Source: an uncultured Chloroflexota bacterium (GTDB taxonomy: Bacteria > Chloroflexota > Anaerolineae > B4-G1 > DUEL01). Taken from it: a stretch of 11,073 nt of DNA. Under the pieces are notes generated by a model, which was not told the DNA's origin, ran no database searches, and saw nothing but the letters and a program-made list of their open reading frames with translations. Positions 1 through 5,941 of this stretch are shown in pieces. The stretch lies in the NCBI GenBank assembly GCA_937138275.1, contig CAKZOY010000415.1, positions 1 through 11,073 of the forward strand. The letters run 5' to 3'. Position numbers and translations under genes: made by a program. Position 1 is the stretch's first letter. Each line of letters begins with the position of its first letter.

Positions 1-18
1 GAGGGGGCAAGGGGGGTG

Positions 19-53
19 AGGGGGTATGAACATCCCCTGATAAGCGGTTTTTT
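19..53 (+). terminator. weak terminator-like hairpin plus T-run
   Basis: AGGGG (19-23) can pair with CCCCT (34-38). A run of six T follows at 48-53. The T-run lies about ten bases past the stem, so this is a poor fit to an intrinsic terminator. It could end an upstream gene outside the window. The bases before it (1-24) are three G-runs in a purine-rich stretch. Confidence 0.25.
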
Positions 54-89
54 CTGGAACAGTCGTATGGCTGAATAGTTACAGCGGAA

Positions 90-145
90 GAAATTTGGGG
101 CAGGGTTGGGCGACCTTCGCCTGCCCAACCCTGCCAGAATATTTC
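90..145. repeat. long perfect hairpin (13-bp inverted repeat)
   Basis: GGCAGGGTTGGGC (99-111) is an exact inverted match to GCCCAACCCTGCC (123-135), with an 11-nt loop. An outer GAAAT/ATTTC pair (90-94 with 141-145) can extend it across an internal loop. Inside the loop a smaller stem, GGCGA/TCGCC (109-113 with 117-121), competes with it. The right side runs into TTTCCCCCTTT (142-152). It could be a bidirectional terminator or an interspersed palindromic element. No gene overlaps it. Confidence 0.6.
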
Positions 146-152
146 CCCCTTT

Positions 153-202
153 AATAGTCCTCTTGTGCTATTCCGCGCCGGTAAATAGTCCTATTGTGCT
201 AT
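153..202 (+). promoter_or_regulatory. two 19-bp direct repeats, activator-site-like
   Basis: The same 19-bp word occurs at 153-171 and 184-202 (AATAGTCCTCTTGTGCTAT and AATAGTCCTATTGTGCTAT), differing at one base. Each copy has ATAG/CTAT ends, so it is partly dyad-symmetric. The copies are 31 bp apart, close to three helical turns, which puts them on the same DNA face. The second copy abuts the candidate -35 box at 202-207. This is the geometry expected for tandem activator sites. The binding protein is unknown. Confidence 0.5.
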
Positions 203-229
203 GGACAAACCGGGAAAAATGGGTATCAT
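202..229 (+). promoter_or_regulatory. candidate sigma70-type promoter for the DUF166-fhs genes
   Basis: TGGACA (202-207) and TATCAT (224-229) are separated by 16 bp, each with one mismatch from consensus. A start point near 236-238 is implied, giving a leader of about 25 nt before the ATG at 262. Confidence 0.45.
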
Positions 230-260
230 GAATACCGGTCAATAACTGACCGGCGGTCAG
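222..260. promoter_or_regulatory. overlapping dyads with GGTCA/TGACC half-sites
   Basis: Three inverted repeats are packed here: GGTAT/ATACC (222-226 with 232-236), CCGGTCA/TGACCGG (235-241 with 247-253) and CTGACCG/CGGTCAG (246-252 with 254-260, one-base centre). The last two share the TGACC half-site, so as RNA hairpins they are mutually exclusive. As DNA they form three alternating GGTCA-type half-sites across the predicted transcription start. The right arm also contains the weak SD-like GGCGGT (252-257). An operator or a translational switch would both fit. Confidence 0.5.
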
Positions 261-261
261 A

Positions 262-1383
262 ATGTCCACCTGTCGCGTATTCATCCTCACGGAGCACCCA
301 CTGTTCGCCGAGGGCGTGGAGACCCTCCTGCAGGAGCAACCCGGGCTGGAGGTTGTCGGCATCGGTGAGGTTTCCCCGCAGACCTTTGCCCGCATCCAGG
401 AGATGGCTCCCGATGTGGTGGTGGTCGGCGCCTCCGGCGACGAGCAGGAATCCCTCGTAGCGCGGGTCTTCCAGGCGCTCCCCGGCCTCAAAGTGGTCGC
501 CCTCAATCTGGACGACAATCGTATCTATATCCATTACCGCCAGATGAAGGTGGGGCGGCAGGTGGAGGACCTGGTGGAGGCGATCCGGCAGCCGCTGGAG
601 TGGGGGCGCCCGCGTCCGGCGGCGATGCGGATTTTTGCCATCGTGCAGGGACAGTACGGCCAGCGCATTGTGGAAAACATCCGCACCTACGGCCCCAAAG
701 GCTGGACGGTGGAGTCCTGGCGTCCTCCGGCCGACCTGCCGGCAATGCTGGACGATCCAGAAGCCTATCTGCCCCTTCATGTTCCCCCCTCCGACCTGAT
801 CCTGGCGCTGGGGGAGAGCCCGGCCGTCGCCCAATTGATCCCCGATATTGTCCGACGAGCCGGCGCCCGGGCGGTCATCGCCCCGGTGGACCACAGTTCC
901 TGGCTTCCGGAGGGGCTGATCCGCCAACTGGAAGTCCGTCTGAATCAGATGGGGGTCGCGGCCGTTTTCCCGCGACCCTTTTGTTCGCTTACCGAGGACG
1001 CATACAACGTTCGCCACCAGCGGGTGGCCTACTCCAATCCCTGGATCGCGGAATTCGCCCGCCATTTCGGGCGTCCGGTTTTCCGAATCCGCGCCGCCAA
1101 TGGCATAGTCCAGTCGGTGGAGGTGGAACGGGATACTGCTTGTGGGTGTGCCCGGTTCGTGGCGGAGCACCTGGTGGGTCAGTCTATCGGCGAGGCGGTT
1201 TTCCAGGCCGGCATACTGCACCACCATTATCCCTGCCTGGCCGGGATGGCGATGGAGAAGGTTCTGGGCGATACCCTGCTGCACGTCTCCGGTCAACTGA
1301 TGCGGCAGGCGGTGGAGGTGGAGATTGCACCGTTGCTCCCCCGGGCGGCCTACCTGGTCCCCGAGGGCCGCGCGGCGAAATGA
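262..1383 (+). CDS. pseudo-receiver / DUF166 fusion protein
   Basis: The 373-aa product has two parts. Residues 1 to about 113 read like a NarL-type response-regulator receiver domain: a beta strand RVFILTEHPLF, then an alpha/beta repeat ending in VEDLVEAIR. The phosphoacceptor position after PDVVVV is Gly56 instead of Asp, so phosphorylation looks impossible (inference). Residues about 122-373, starting MRIFAIVQGQYG, resemble the DUF166 family, known mainly from methanogens and other anaerobes and without an established function. Four cysteines in this part (C241 in FCSL, C294 and C296 in CGC, C325 in YPC) could bind a metal or an Fe-S cluster. An in-frame stop at 247-249 makes ATG 262 the first possible start; its SD is weak. 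fhs follows 40 bp downstream, suggesting cotranscription. A role in one-carbon or corrinoid chemistry or its regulation is a guess from context. Confidence 0.8.
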   Translation: MSTCRVFILTEHPLFAEGVETLLQEQPGLEVVGIGEVSPQTFARIQEMAPDVVVVGASGDEQESLVARVFQALPGLKVVALNLDDNRIYIHYRQMKVGRQVEDLVEAIRQPLEWGRPRPAAMRIFAIVQGQYGQRIVENIRTYGPKGWTVESWRPPADLPAMLDDPEAYLPLHVPPSDLILALGESPAVAQLIPDIVRRAGARAVIAPVDHSSWLPEGLIRQLEVRLNQMGVAAVFPRPFCSLTEDAYNVRHQRVAYSNPWIAEFARHFGRPVFRIRAANGIVQSVEVERDTACGCARFVAEHLVGQSIGEAVFQAGILHHHYPCLAGMAMEKVLGDTLLHVSGQLMRQAVEVEIAPLLPRAAYLVPEGRAAK

Positions 1384-1411
1384 CCACCTCCTACTTTCCC
1401 AATACCCAAGC

Positions 1412-1420
1412 AAGGAGGAT
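1412..1420 (+). promoter_or_regulatory. ribosome binding site of fhs
   Basis: AAGGAGGAT lies a few bases before ATG 1424. This fixes the fhs start and excludes an in-frame extension back to 1325, which would overlap the DUF166 gene. Confidence 0.85.
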
Positions 1421-1423
1421 ACT

Positions 1424-3274
1424 ATGCCCGTAAAACGAGTCTATCCGGTTCCCAGCGACATTGAGATCGCCCAGATGGCGGAACTCCTGCCCATTGTGGA
1501 GGTCGCCGAGAAGGTCGGCCTTACTGAGGACGACCTGGACCTCTATGGCAAGTGGAAGGCCAAGGTCCACCTGGATGTCCTGCACCGGCTCAAGGACCGC
1601 CCCGATGGCAAGTACATAGACGTGACCGCCATCACGCCGACCCCGCTGGGGGAGGGCAAGACGGTCACCACCATCGGCACCAGTCTGGGGCTGGCCTACA
1701 TCGGCAAGGAGGTTATCACCTGCATCCGCCAGCCCTCCATGGGGCCGACCTTCGGCATCAAGGGAGGCGCGGCCGGCGGCGGTTACTCGCAGGTAGTGCC
1801 GATGGAAGACTTCAACTTGCACCTGACCGGCGATATCCACGCGGTGGGGGCAGCGCACAACTTGCTGGCGGCGGCCGTTGACGCCCGCATCCTCCACGAG
1901 ATGGAACTGACCGACGAACAACTGGCAAAGTTCTGCCCGGAGATCCCCCGCCTGAACATAGATCCCAACTCCATCCTCTGGAACCGGGTGGTGGACATCA
2001 GCGACCGGGCGCTGCGCAACATCGTCATCGGTCTACAGGCCGGGCAGGCCGACAAGCCGCTTCCCGAAGGCTCCACCTTGCGGGAGTTGGTGGCGAATCT
2101 GCCCGGCGGCACCGATGGGGTCCCCCGGATCACGGGCTACGACATCACCGTCGCCTCGGAGATCATGGCCATCCTGGCGCTGGTGGATGGCTACCGGGGG
2201 CTGGCCGACCTGCGGGAGCGGCTGGGCCGCATTGTCTGGGGATTCAGCAAGGACGGGCGTCCGCTGACGGCCGAGGACCTGAGGGTGGCGGGCGCGATGA
2301 CCGTCCTGCTGAAGGACGCGCTGATGCCCACCCTGATGCAGACGCTGGAGGGGACTCCCGCGTTCGTCCACACCGGGCCTTTCGCCAACATTGCCCACGG
2401 CAACAACTCCATCATCGCCGACCAGATCGCCCTCAAACTGGTCGGTCCGGATGGCTTTGTGGTCACGGAGTCCGGCTTCGGCGCCGACTGCGGGATGGAG
2501 AAGTTCTTCAACATCAAGTGCCGCTACTCCGGCCTCATCCCCAACTGCGTCGTCCTGGTCTGCACCGTCCGCGCGCTCAAGATGCACGGGGGTGGTCCCG
2601 AAGTGATCCCCGGTCGTCCCCTCAGCCCGGCCTACACGGAGGAGAATGTGGAATTGCTGGAGAAGGGGCTGCCCAACCTGATTCAGCACATAGAGAACGT
2701 TCTGAAGTTCGGTGTGCCGGTGGTGGTGGCGATCAACCGCTTCAAGACCGATACCGATCGGGAGATCGGCGTCATCCAGGAGGCAGCGCGGAAGGCGGGG
2801 GCCTTTGACGCCGTCGTCAGCGAAGTGTGGGCGAAGGGCGGCGAGGGCGGCGCGGCGCTGGCCGAGGCGGTGGTCAAGGCCTGCGAGCAGCCCAGCAACT
2901 TCCGCTTCCTCTACCCGCTGGAAGCCTCCATTAGGGAGAAGATTGAGACCATCGCCCGCGAGATTTACCGCGCCGACGGGGTGGACTACATGCCCGAGGC
3001 GGAGCGGAAGATTGAACTCTACACCGCGATGGGCTATGACAAACTGCCCCTCTGTATGGCCAAGACGCATCTTTCCTTCTCCCACGACCCGAAACTGAAG
3101 GGGGCGCCGCGCGGCTTCCGCCTGCCGATCCGGGATATCCGCGCCAGCGTCGGGGCGGGCTTCCTCTATCCGCTCTGCGGCGCGATGCGGACGATGCCCG
3201 GGCTGCCCAGCCGGCCGGCGTTCGTGGATGTGGATATTGACCTGGCGACAGGGAGGGTGAAGGGACTCTTCTAA
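1424..3274 (+). CDS. fhs: formate-tetrahydrofolate ligase (long form)
   Basis: This enzyme joins formate and tetrahydrofolate using ATP to give 10-formyl-THF, the first folate step of the methyl branch; it is cytoplasmic. The 616-aa protein has the N-terminal DIEIAQMAELLPIVEVAEK segment, the P-loop TPTPLGEGKT at residues 71-80, KGGAAGGGYSQV, the GPFANIAHGNNS segment, TVRALKMHGGGP, and a C-terminus ending MPGLPSRP...GRVKGLF. It is about 55-60 residues longer than typical acetogen or clostridial enzymes (about 557 aa). The extra length lies mainly around ARILHEMELTDEQLAKF and after NIVIGLQ. These segments, with PLCMAKTHLS and ASVGAGFLYPL near the end, recall the synthetase domain of eukaryotic C1-THF synthase (recalled from memory, not aligned). 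It follows the DUF166 gene by 40 bp and has a strong SD. Confidence 0.96.
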   Translation: MPVKRVYPVPSDIEIAQMAELLPIVEVAEKVGLTEDDLDLYGKWKAKVHLDVLHRLKDRPDGKYIDVTAITPTPLGEGKTVTTIGTSLGLAYIGKEVITCIRQPSMGPTFGIKGGAAGGGYSQVVPMEDFNLHLTGDIHAVGAAHNLLAAAVDARILHEMELTDEQLAKFCPEIPRLNIDPNSILWNRVVDISDRALRNIVIGLQAGQADKPLPEGSTLRELVANLPGGTDGVPRITGYDITVASEIMAILALVDGYRGLADLRERLGRIVWGFSKDGRPLTAEDLRVAGAMTVLLKDALMPTLMQTLEGTPAFVHTGPFANIAHGNNSIIADQIALKLVGPDGFVVTESGFGADCGMEKFFNIKCRYSGLIPNCVVLVCTVRALKMHGGGPEVIPGRPLSPAYTEENVELLEKGLPNLIQHIENVLKFGVPVVVAINRFKTDTDREIGVIQEAARKAGAFDAVVSEVWAKGGEGGAALAEAVVKACEQPSNFRFLYPLEASIREKIETIAREIYRADGVDYMPEAERKIELYTAMGYDKLPLCMAKTHLSFSHDPKLKGAPRGFRLPIRDIRASVGAGFLYPLCGAMRTMPGLPSRPAFVDVDIDLATGRVKGLF

Positions 3275-3275
3275 T

Positions 3276-3319
3276 CCCCCGTCCCCGGTCCGGGTGGGGG
3301 AGGGTTCTCCTCCTCCACC
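3276..3319. terminator. competing GC-rich hairpins after fhs
   Basis: Immediately after the fhs stop, CCCCC (3276-3280) can pair with GGGGG (3296-3300) around an inner CCCGG/CCGGG stem. Alternatively, GGTGGGGGAGG (3293-3303) pairs with CCTCCTCCACC (3309-3319), with one G-U pair and a 5-nt loop. The two folds exclude each other. No T-run follows (CCTACCTTAAAAAGG comes next), so full Rho-independent termination is uncertain. Partial termination or processing between fhs and the downstream genes is possible. Confidence 0.45.
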
Positions 3320-3339
3320 CCTACCTTAAAAAGGCGCAA

Positions 3340-3382
3340 GGTCGCAAGTCACAGGTCGCAGGTTGCAAGGTCGCAGGTCGCA
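3340..3382. repeat. 7-bp tandem repeat (GGTCGCA)
   Basis: Six heptamers occur in near-perfect tandem: GGTCGCA at 3340, AGTCACA at 3347, GGTCGCA at 3354, GGTTGCA at 3361, then after a one-base slip GGTCGCA at 3369 and 3376. The array is non-coding and sits between the fhs hairpins and the leader of the HMA-like gene. It resembles the short heptanucleotide tandem repeats scattered between genes in some bacterial genomes. Confidence 0.8.
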
Positions 3383-3388
3383 GTGTAG

Positions 3389-3540
3389 ACCTGCCAGGTG
3401 GATGCCCGATGGGCAGGCCTCTCTGCGGTCGGCCTGCCGCGCTATCGGCGGGTATGGAGATGGGGCCTTCGGAAGGAGGCCGTGCCGTTGGGGTGAAACT
3501 CCGTCAACAAATGCGGGGAAACCGCACGGCGAGATCAATG
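3389..3540 (+). ncRNA. candidate structured leader RNA of the HMA-acsA-acsB genes
   Basis: The first half contains a chain of mutually exclusive pairings. CCTGCC (3390-3395) can pair with GGCAGG (3412-3417). GGCAGGCC (3412-3419) pairs perfectly with GGCCTGCC (3431-3438). CCTGCCG (3433-3439) pairs with CGGCGGG (3446-3452). The second half contains a CCTT/AAGG hairpin (3466-3476) and a perfect 7-bp stem, GCCGTGC (3479-3485) with GCACGGC (3524-3530). That stem encloses GTTG/CAAC (3487-3490 with 3505-3508) and GCGG/CCGC (3513-3516 with 3522-3525) hairpins. It ends ten bases before the SD of the next gene. I cannot match it to a known riboswitch family. Conserved structure is not demonstrated. Confidence 0.4.
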
Positions 3541-3548
3541 AAGGAGGT
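3541..3548 (+). promoter_or_regulatory. ribosome binding site of the HMA-like gene
   Basis: AAGGAGGT stands 4 nt before ATG 3553. This selects that start over an in-frame ATG at 3409, which would translate the structured leader. Confidence 0.85.
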
Positions 3549-3552
3549 AGAC

Positions 3553-3888
3553 ATGGAGAAAGTGGTTCTGGATGTCCCACTGATGTGGGCCGATCACCAC
3601 GTCATGAAGGTTCGGGAAGTCCTGACCAAACTGGACGGGGTGACGGATGTGTATGCCAGTTCGGCCTGGAAGCAGGTTCTGGTCGCCTACGACCCGGCCA
3701 AAGTGAAGCGGGAGACTCTGGAGCAGGCCCTGGCGCAGGCCGGTTATCCGGTGGGCCAGGGAGAGACCCCCATCCTGGTGCCGCCCACGGAGAAACGGCG
3801 CGACCCGCGCTGGGGGGACCTGGGCTTCCGCATGAGCCAGACCTACCGGGCCGACCTGGAGATGTCCGGTGACTTCCGGAAATGGTAA
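3553..3888 (+). CDS. cysteine-free HMA-fold-like small protein
   Basis: The 111-aa protein has an N-terminal region (residues 1 to about 68) with the pattern of a heavy-metal-associated (ferredoxin-like) domain: VVLDVPLMWADHHVMKVREVL, then LDGVTDVYAS, VLVAYDPAKV and LEQALAQAGYPV. The place where metallochaperones carry M-x-C-x-x-C reads M11-W-A13-D-H-H16, so both cysteines are gone (Ala and His), and the protein contains no cysteine at all. The tail (69-111) is charged, with RRDPRWGDLGFRMSQTYRADLEMSGDFRKW-like composition, and I do not recognise it. acsA starts 12 bp downstream with its own SD, so the two are almost certainly cotranscribed and probably translationally coupled. The context suggests a role with CODH/ACS, for example nickel delivery through the D-H-H motif, or assembly. 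That is inference only. It has no signal peptide or membrane segment. Confidence 0.8.
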   Translation: MEKVVLDVPLMWADHHVMKVREVLTKLDGVTDVYASSAWKQVLVAYDPAKVKRETLEQALAQAGYPVGQGETPILVPPTEKRRDPRWGDLGFRMSQTYRADLEMSGDFRKW

Positions 3889-3900
3889 TGGGAGGTTAAA

Positions 3901-5895
3901 ATGGCAAAGAAAAAGGTGCGAACACCTGAGGAGGCCAGCCGCGACGCGGCGGCAATAGCGCTTCTGGAACGGGCTTTACAGATCAATGCGGAGACCTGTT
4001 TCTATCGGGCCGATGAGATTACCCCCTGCCCGATCGGCGCCGATGGCCTGTGCTGTCGCTTCTGTGCGATGGGGCCCTGTCGGCTGGTCGGCGATGTGGA
4101 TATGGGCGTCTGCGGCGCGACCCGGGATGTGGTGGTGGTCCGCAACTTTGCCCGCGCAGTGGCGGCCGGTGCAGCCTCCCACTCCGACCACGGGCGGAGT
4201 GTGGCCTATACGCTCCTGGCCGCAGCGGAAGGGAACCCCGTCTACAAGATCCGCGATCCGTACAAATTGTTTGAAGTCGCGCGCTACCTGGGCGTGAAGG
4301 TCGGCGACCGGCCGGTGGAGGAGATCGCCCGGGATGTGGCGATCGCCGCGCTGGGCGAGTTTGGCCGTATAGAGGGGGAACTCCTGTACCTTAAGCGGGC
4401 CCCGGTCAAGCGGCAGAAAATCTGGCGCGACCTGGGGATCGCCCCGCGGGCGGTTGACCGCGAAGTGGTGGAACTGCTCCACCGTACCCATATGGGGAAT
4501 GACCAGGATGCCGACCACCTGCTGGACCAGTGTATGCGCTGTGCGCTGGCCGACGGCTGGGGCGGCTCTATGTTAGCGACCGACCTCACGGACATCCTCT
4601 TCGGCACTCCCGCCCCCGTCCGCGCCGAGGCGAACCTGGGTGTCCTGCGGGAGGATATGGTCAACGTCATCATCCACGGCCACGAACCGACCCTTTCGGA
4701 GATCATCGTCGCGGCCGCGCAGGACCCCGAAATCGTCGCCTACGCGCAGAGCAAGGGGGCAAAGGGGGTCAATCTGGCCGGTATCTGTTGCACGGCGAAT
4801 GAAATCCTGGTACGAGAAGGCGTCCCTCTGGCGGGGAACTTCCTCCAGCAGGAACTGGCCATCCTCACCGGCGCCGTGGAGGCGATGGTGGTGGACATCC
4901 AGTGCATTATGGAAGGGCTGGTGCCGCTGGCCAATCGGTTCCATACGGCCCTGATCACCACCTCGCCCAAGGTGAAAGTGGCCGGCGCCCTCCACTTGGA
5001 GTTTGACGAGCATCGGGCGCTGGAGATCGCCAAACAGATTCTCCATACCGCGATTGACCGTTTCCCGCAGCGGGGCGAGGTCTTCGTCCCCAACTATCGC
5101 AGCCCGCTGGTGGCCGGCTTCTCCCACGAATACATCAACTACGCCCTCGGGGGCTCCTATCGGGGCTCCTTCCGTCCGCTCAACGATGCTATCGTCGCTG
5201 GGCGCATCCGCGGGGTGGTGGCCGACATCGGCTGCAACAACGCTCGCCTCTGCCACGACGAGAACCACTACTACGTCGTCTCCGAGTTCCTGAAGAACGA
5301 TGTCCTGGTGGTGCAGACCGGTTGCGGCGCCATTGCCAGCGCCAAGAAGGGGTATATGACTCCGGAAGCAGCGATGGAATACGCCGGGCCGGGACTGCGC
5401 GAGGTCTGCGAGGCCATCGGTATCCCGCCGGTGCTCCATATGGGCGCATGCGTGGACAACTCCCGCATCCTTACCGTCCTCTCCCAGATGGTCACGGAGA
5501 CCGGTCTGGGCGACGACATCTCCGACATCCCCGCCGTCGGCATGGCCGTGGAGTGGATGAGCGAGAAGGCACTCGCCATCGCTACCTACTGTGTGGCCTC
5601 TGGTGCCTATGTTATCATGGGCGGTGTGCGCAACCCGCTGGCGGGCAGCCCCGAGGTCATGCGGCTCACCACCGAGGGGTGGGAGCAGAAGGTCGGCGGG
5701 CGGCTGGAGTTTGTGGAAGACCCGAAAGAGATCGTCGGTCGCTCCCTGGCGCACATTGACCGGAAGCGGGCCGCCCTCGGTCTGGAAGAGTACAATCCGG
5801 CCAAGTGGGGCAAGTCCGGCGACTGGCGTATGCGTCAGGTCCTGGAACTGCCCTTTGAGGCGCGGATTGAGGCCGTTTACGGGGGCAGGAAGTAA
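3901..5895 (+). CDS. acsA: carbon monoxide dehydrogenase catalytic subunit of CODH/ACS
   Basis: This is the Ni-Fe-S CODH that interconverts CO2 and CO and feeds CO to ACS; it is cytoplasmic. The 664-aa length is normal for the family. The N-terminal cysteines C43 and C51 match the D-cluster spacing, and C52, C55, C60 and C71 match the B-cluster. The C-cluster ligand set is present: the HGH motif (259-261), C297 in GICCTANE, C335 in DIQCIME, C445 in GCNNA, C475 in TGCGA and C517 in MGACVDNSR. The HSDHGR segment (H94, H97), near the active-site histidine of characterised CODHs, is also there. SD GGGAGG (3890-3895) precedes the ATG. acsB follows 46 bp downstream. A small CCCGA/TCGGG hairpin (5900-5904 with 5912-5916) lies in that gap. 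The acsA name rests on the direct acsB linkage; a stand-alone CooS reading is less likely. Confidence 0.96.
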   Translation: MAKKKVRTPEEASRDAAAIALLERALQINAETCFYRADEITPCPIGADGLCCRFCAMGPCRLVGDVDMGVCGATRDVVVVRNFARAVAAGAASHSDHGRSVAYTLLAAAEGNPVYKIRDPYKLFEVARYLGVKVGDRPVEEIARDVAIAALGEFGRIEGELLYLKRAPVKRQKIWRDLGIAPRAVDREVVELLHRTHMGNDQDADHLLDQCMRCALADGWGGSMLATDLTDILFGTPAPVRAEANLGVLREDMVNVIIHGHEPTLSEIIVAAAQDPEIVAYAQSKGAKGVNLAGICCTANEILVREGVPLAGNFLQQELAILTGAVEAMVVDIQCIMEGLVPLANRFHTALITTSPKVKVAGALHLEFDEHRALEIAKQILHTAIDRFPQRGEVFVPNYRSPLVAGFSHEYINYALGGSYRGSFRPLNDAIVAGRIRGVVADIGCNNARLCHDENHYYVVSEFLKNDVLVVQTGCGAIASAKKGYMTPEAAMEYAGPGLREVCEAIGIPPVLHMGACVDNSRILTVLSQMVTETGLGDDISDIPAVGMAVEWMSEKALAIATYCVASGAYVIMGGVRNPLAGSPEVMRLTTEGWEQKVGGRLEFVEDPKEIVGRSLAHIDRKRAALGLEEYNPAKWGKSGDWRMRQVLELPFEARIEAVYGGRK

Positions 5896-5941
5896 ACCGC
5901 CCGAAATGAAGTCGGGTTGACATTCCTTTGGAGGGAGTGCT

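Noticed and set aside
1325..1423. 33-residue extension of Fhs
   Set aside because: It overlaps the DUF166 gene in another frame; the strong SD at 1412-1420 and the family N-terminus support ATG 1424.
3381..3530. Cobalamin riboswitch
   Set aside because: AGACCTGCC (3387-3395) and GGTGAAACTCC (3492-3502) recall parts of the B12 aptamer, but they are in the wrong order and the other conserved core elements are missing.
3479..3530. Group II intron domain V
   Set aside because: TGCGGGGAAACCGCA resembles its upper hairpin, but the lower stem and the AGC triad are absent and no intron protein is nearby.
3409..3552. N-terminal 48-residue extension of the HMA-like protein
   Set aside because: No SD at 3409, and the sequence is occupied by the structured leader. 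AAGGAGGT at 3541 points to ATG 3553.
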